Shown: positions 60,670 to 64,000 of the stretch, piece after piece
How the letters are laid out: each line of letters begins with the position of its first letter
Position numbering within the stretch: position 1 is the stretch's first letter
Assembly (NCBI RefSeq): GCF_023343835.1
Contig: NC_064437.1
Location: 47,212,967 to 47,276,966, forward strand
DNA length: 64,000 nucleotides
Source: Lagopus muta
Lineage: Eukaryota; Chordata; Aves; Galliformes; Phasianidae
Direction: 5' to 3'
Notes under the pieces: model-generated
The model's database searches: none
What the model was told of the DNA's origin: nothing
Seen by the model: only the letters and a program-made list of their open reading frames with translations
Position numbers and translations under genes: made by a program

Positions 60670-60975
60670 TTTTTGCATGCAAACCTGCTCTTTTAGCACC
60701 CTGAGAACGAGGTGGGGGCCGCGAGCAGCGCGGAGCTCCGCGTCCCCTTCGGCCGGGGGCTTTCCGCAGGGCACAGGGCCGCCAGGGGGCGCCGCAGGCC
60801 GCCTTTTGGCGGAGCGCAGGGCCGGGCCGCAGCTCTGCAGCCGGTCCGAGGGAGCGACCCCGGGAAGGGAGCGACCCCAGGGGAGGGAGAGACCCCGGGG
60901 GAGGGCGCGCCGGGCTCCGTGCCGCACGGTACCGCCGAGCGGGTGTCTCAGCCGGAGGGAGGGAGGGATGGATGC
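60670..60975. promoter_or_regulatory. Isolated GC/CpG-rich island with CTCF motif
   Basis: About 300 bp of GC-rich, CpG-containing DNA in otherwise AT-rich surroundings. It holds CCGCCAGGGGGCGCC (60,779-60,793), a near-perfect CTCF core, and three tandem copies of a 17-18 bp unit (60,850-60,902). No gene start is recognisable beside it, so it is either an insulator-type element or an orphan promoter. Confidence 0.5.
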
Positions 60976-61000
60976 CTGCCTGCCTGCCTGCCTGCCTGCT
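60973..61000. repeat. (TGCC)7 microsatellite
   Basis: Seven tetranucleotide units at the right edge of the GC-rich island. Confidence 0.9.
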
Positions 61001-61009
61001 CTCTGCTTA

Positions 61010-61680
61010 GACTCAAACTCTACGCTAACTCGTAAGCGCATTACGTGCTACCTCACTTGTAAGTTGCTGAGGAAGAAACACCTCCCTTCAAACCTAACAA
61101 AGCTTGGGATGCCAGGTAAAAATGAGATATATCTCAACGAGGAAACAAGGTGTAAACTAGCAGTAAGCCAGACTGCTATTGATTCCTGCATAGATCTGTC
61201 TTCTAACGTCTCATCACAGTGAGATGTGCGAAACCTTCGCTGACTGTGAAAGGCAACAACTGTACACTGAAGGAGAGGGTGCTTAGAAGAGTGCTTCTGT
61301 GATTCTTAAGGCAGAGATTAAATTAATATTCTCAAATGCATTTCCAAAGAAAATGGTAGAAATTCTGGAAATGGAGAATGATTGGCAAGAGCCCCATATT
61401 TACACTAGGGACAGGAAAGGGCCGTTGTTCTATTTTAATTTTTTTTTCTTTGAAGGCAGATTTCCACATTTGACTGTGAAATTACCTCCGCAGATGAGGC
61501 AGAATTTAGCAATTCCCCGTGCACCACAGGGCATCCTGTCCCAAGCAGTAATCCTCGTGATCGCCATCATAGTGCTGTTCATGGCATGCTTGGTTTCAAG
61601 TTAAGCACAGATTCAAATTGGGTGGTGTTGCCACTCATTTTTGCTGCTTCAGTCTGAGCGTGCTGACACAGAACGTGACT
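61010..61680. other. Intergenic, no gene recognised
   Basis: A 101-codon open frame (61,299-61,604, plus strand) ends in a hydrophobic stretch (AVILVIAIIVLFMACLV), but it has no homology I recognise and spans a T-rich tract. I treat it as chance. Confidence 0.4.
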
Positions 61681-61744
61681 GTGACTCTTATCACAAGGCT
61701 TGTTTTGTGCACTTCATGTCTGAAGCCCCGTACTGAAGCCTTCC

Positions 61745-61821
61745 CAGGCAACAGGGGCTAGATGGTGGAACTAGATGATCTTCAAGGTCTTTTCCAACCC
61801 AAACCATTCTGTGATTCTATG
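61745..61821 (+). mobile_element. CR1 LINE 3' end fragment
   Basis: GGAACTAGATGATCTTCAAGG, then CTTTTCCAACCCAAACCATTC and TGTGATTCTATGA form a classic CR1 3' terminus. The element is truncated on the left. Confidence 0.93.
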
Positions 61822-61829
61822 AACAGTGC

Positions 61830-64000
61830 CTGAGAGAGAGACAGCAGCAGCTGCCTGACCATTCGGTAGAGCACACTTGGATCTGCTGTTGATGGTTCTC
61901 GCTTTATCTTTATGGGGTTGACAGCATTCTCTGCTAAGCCTCTTTCTCCTAACTCACTCCTAACACCAGGCTTTGTTTAGCTTCAGTTGCAGTGTGTGAA
62001 TCTAGTTGTGTCTGAAATTAAGGATAAGGTGCGTGAATTTACTGATCCCAGCTCTTTAGCTATCCATAGATCTAGAATAACGTAGCAATAAACCTGCCTT
62101 TGCGTGATGTTCGATCCAGGATCCAAAACCTAGTGCCATCTCTAAGCCCAGAACTGCTCAAAGCCCATGTAGCCCTAGCTTTGTGATAGCTGAGCACTGT
62201 GCATTCCAGCCTTCTGCCTTAGTTTTTCTTTAAGGACCAGGTAAAACTAAGCACAAAGCTCTCCCATCCTGATGCCAAGCCAAGCTATAACCAGCCTTAC
62301 TGATCACTGCAACACAGGGGTGTAGTACAGGCCAGAAATCAAACACCAAATGTTTGACTGTCAATCTGTTGTCTTATCACTGAGGGCCTGTGAGAGTTCA
62401 GCAGTGGTGGTAGGACACTGTTGCCCTAGGTGTGAGCTCCTCAGTGTCATTTATGGCTGAAGGAACTGTTATCTCTGAACATTAGGTAGGAAAAACTCGA
62501 ATCCCCTGGGGCAGGCTGCAATCCTGCTGCAGCCTGGATGCAATTTACCAGTAAACTTGAGTGCACGAAACTGCATGCTGAATCTTAGTTCTAGTCCTAA
62601 CTTTATTCCTGGCACGGATGATGGCCTAGGAATTCAGTTATGTCCAGAAGTTAATCAGAAGATGTTTAAATATGCTGATACTGATTTTACCACTTATCTT
62701 ACCTCAAGTAATGATGCAGTTCCAGCTCCAGCGTTGATCATGGCTCAGTAACCCCATTCTGTCTGACAATTAAATATTGTACATTTTAGTCTGCTTATCC
62801 CTGGGCAGGTTGCAGAAACAAGCAACAAAAATTGTTTCGCGGAACCTCATTTCTGGAATGCTAAGCTGGAGCCTAATTGTCATACTAACCCTGCCTTGAC
62901 CTCTGCCCAGGCACCAGTGCAAAATTAGGAATAAATATTTGACTGCAGTACACCAACTTTCATCCAGATTTGTGAGTCTTCATTTACACAATTACCAGGG
63001 CTGCTCTGAATGCTGTGCCTCCTATTTATTTCCATGGAAACTACAACAGATACAAAGAGCACAATAACACCATTTGATAGAGCAAATTCTGAGCTCCAAA
63101 ATAACATTTTTCATTATTATTTCATGTTTGTGTTTCATATTCATATTTCATTATCATTATAATTCATTATTATATCATCATCAATATTATTATTATTCAT
63201 TATTAGCAATGCATTTTCACCAGTGGTGAACAAGACCTGCATGCTGTCCTTGTAAATATCTGCCCCAGTGAGAGTGACCCGCTGTCAGCACTGCTGAAAC
63301 AGCATCCACCATCTACCTGTGCTCACATCCACTGCTTGGTCTCTGTAAATGTTCAGCAAGCACTGATGGATGTCAATGGATGCCATTTTTTTTTTTTTTG
63401 GCACAGAGAAATTCAGTGATACATCTTTGCTTCATATTCACTTCTGTGTCAGAACCCGTTTTGTTAGACTGCCCCTATGTCACGTGCCAATAGAATGGAA
63501 TATTGGTGAGAGGGTTCAATCTCTACTGCCATAGAACCACCGTCTGACTTTGATGTTCTGGGCCAGCAGAACAAAATAGAAGGCATTACTTTTCAAGCAG
63601 CTTTCATGCCTAGCATATCTAATCTCTGTTCCAGTCTCTGTCCTCAACCCTACCCTACTTTGAATTTTAGGTTTGCTACCCAGGATCTGATGTTTTCATC
63701 TCTTGGTATCAGAGCTTGGCTTTCCTTTATGTTTGGCAGAGGGCAGTAATAAGTATGGCTTTTCAGATCCTAATTTTAGCTCAAATCCCAAACATGGCGT
63801 TGCTATACCCTCTATTTTCGTTGCGACCATACAGCCCCATTCCAGCTGTGCTAACTGTATTTTCTCTTGCAAAATTCAGTAAATATCCTTTGCTGTATCC
63901 ATATCTCTTTAAATCCTGCTCCTAACAAAAATCCCAGCGTTCTCTACAGTTCAAACATTTCCTCTAGCTTTAAAATTAAGAAGATATTTGAGTCTGCTGG
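61830..64000. other. Intergenic, no gene recognised
   Basis: Contains an ATT-rich low-complexity block (63,108-63,205) and a poly-T run (about 63,387-63,399). The 64-codon frame at 62,557-62,751 has no recognisable homology. Confidence 0.45.
63108..63205. repeat. ATT-rich low-complexity / (ATT)n
   Basis: Imperfect ATT/TCATT repeats over about 100 bp. Confidence 0.8.

Noticed and set aside
62625-62645. Partial resemblance to antisense miR-146 (AGGAATTCAGTTA)
   Set aside because: Mismatches fall in the seed-proximal bases, and no star-arm hairpin partner is visible nearby. Treated as coincidence.
1-64000. CRISPR arrays, bacterial operons, phage or integrated virus sequences
   Set aside because: None seen. 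The window is ordinary vertebrate DNA, and the only transposable elements recognised are CR1 tails and MIR-like relics.

Overview
The window reads as vertebrate genomic DNA, almost certainly from a bird. It has spliced genes with GT-AG introns, several CpG islands, few interspersed repeats, two CR1 LINE 3' tails, and orthologues of a gene trio that is adjacent on human 10q24 (PSD, FBXL15, CUEDC2). Chicken or another galliform is my best guess, but the sequence alone does not prove the species.

Layout. (1) 1-15,000, minus strand: the 5' half of PSD (EFA6A, an ARF6 exchange factor). I mapped four coding exons between 6,638 and 11,878, all in consistent phase. They encode the first 580 residues; the catalytic Sec7 domain and PH domain must lie left of base 1. 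The PSD interval holds two CpG islands. One is inside the intron after coding exon 4 (about 3.35-4.35 kb) and contains a candidate alternative first exon. The other is upstream (about 13.65-14.9 kb) and carries a compound CAG/pentanucleotide repeat. (2) 15,000-21,100: a gene-free stretch leading to a CpG-island promoter. (3) 21,118-22,978, plus strand: complete FBXL15 (three coding exons, 290 aa). (4) 24,371-30,260, minus strand: complete CUEDC2 (eight coding exons, 284 aa), tail-to-tail with FBXL15. Its untranslated first exon lies in a CpG island at 34.05-34.83 kb. (5) 34,830-64,000: about 29 kb in which I recognise no protein-coding gene. It holds CR1 tails, MIR-like ancient SINE relics, microsatellites, a few homeodomain-, SOX- or MEF2-motif clusters that look like enhancer candidates, and an isolated GC-rich island at about 60.7 kb with a near-perfect CTCF core motif.

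The three genes are not a pathway unit. PSD acts in ARF6-dependent membrane and actin traffic. FBXL15 is the substrate receptor of an SCF ubiquitin ligase. CUEDC2 is a ubiquitin-binding adaptor linked in mammals to steroid receptor turnover, NF-kB and the spindle checkpoint. No undescribed multigene system is evident. The most unusual items are regulatory: a half-site-inverted RE1-like element, the PSD promoter repeat, the internal PSD promoter, the CTCF island and the palindromic homeodomain sites. Spliced CDS rows give the whole span, with exons listed separately.
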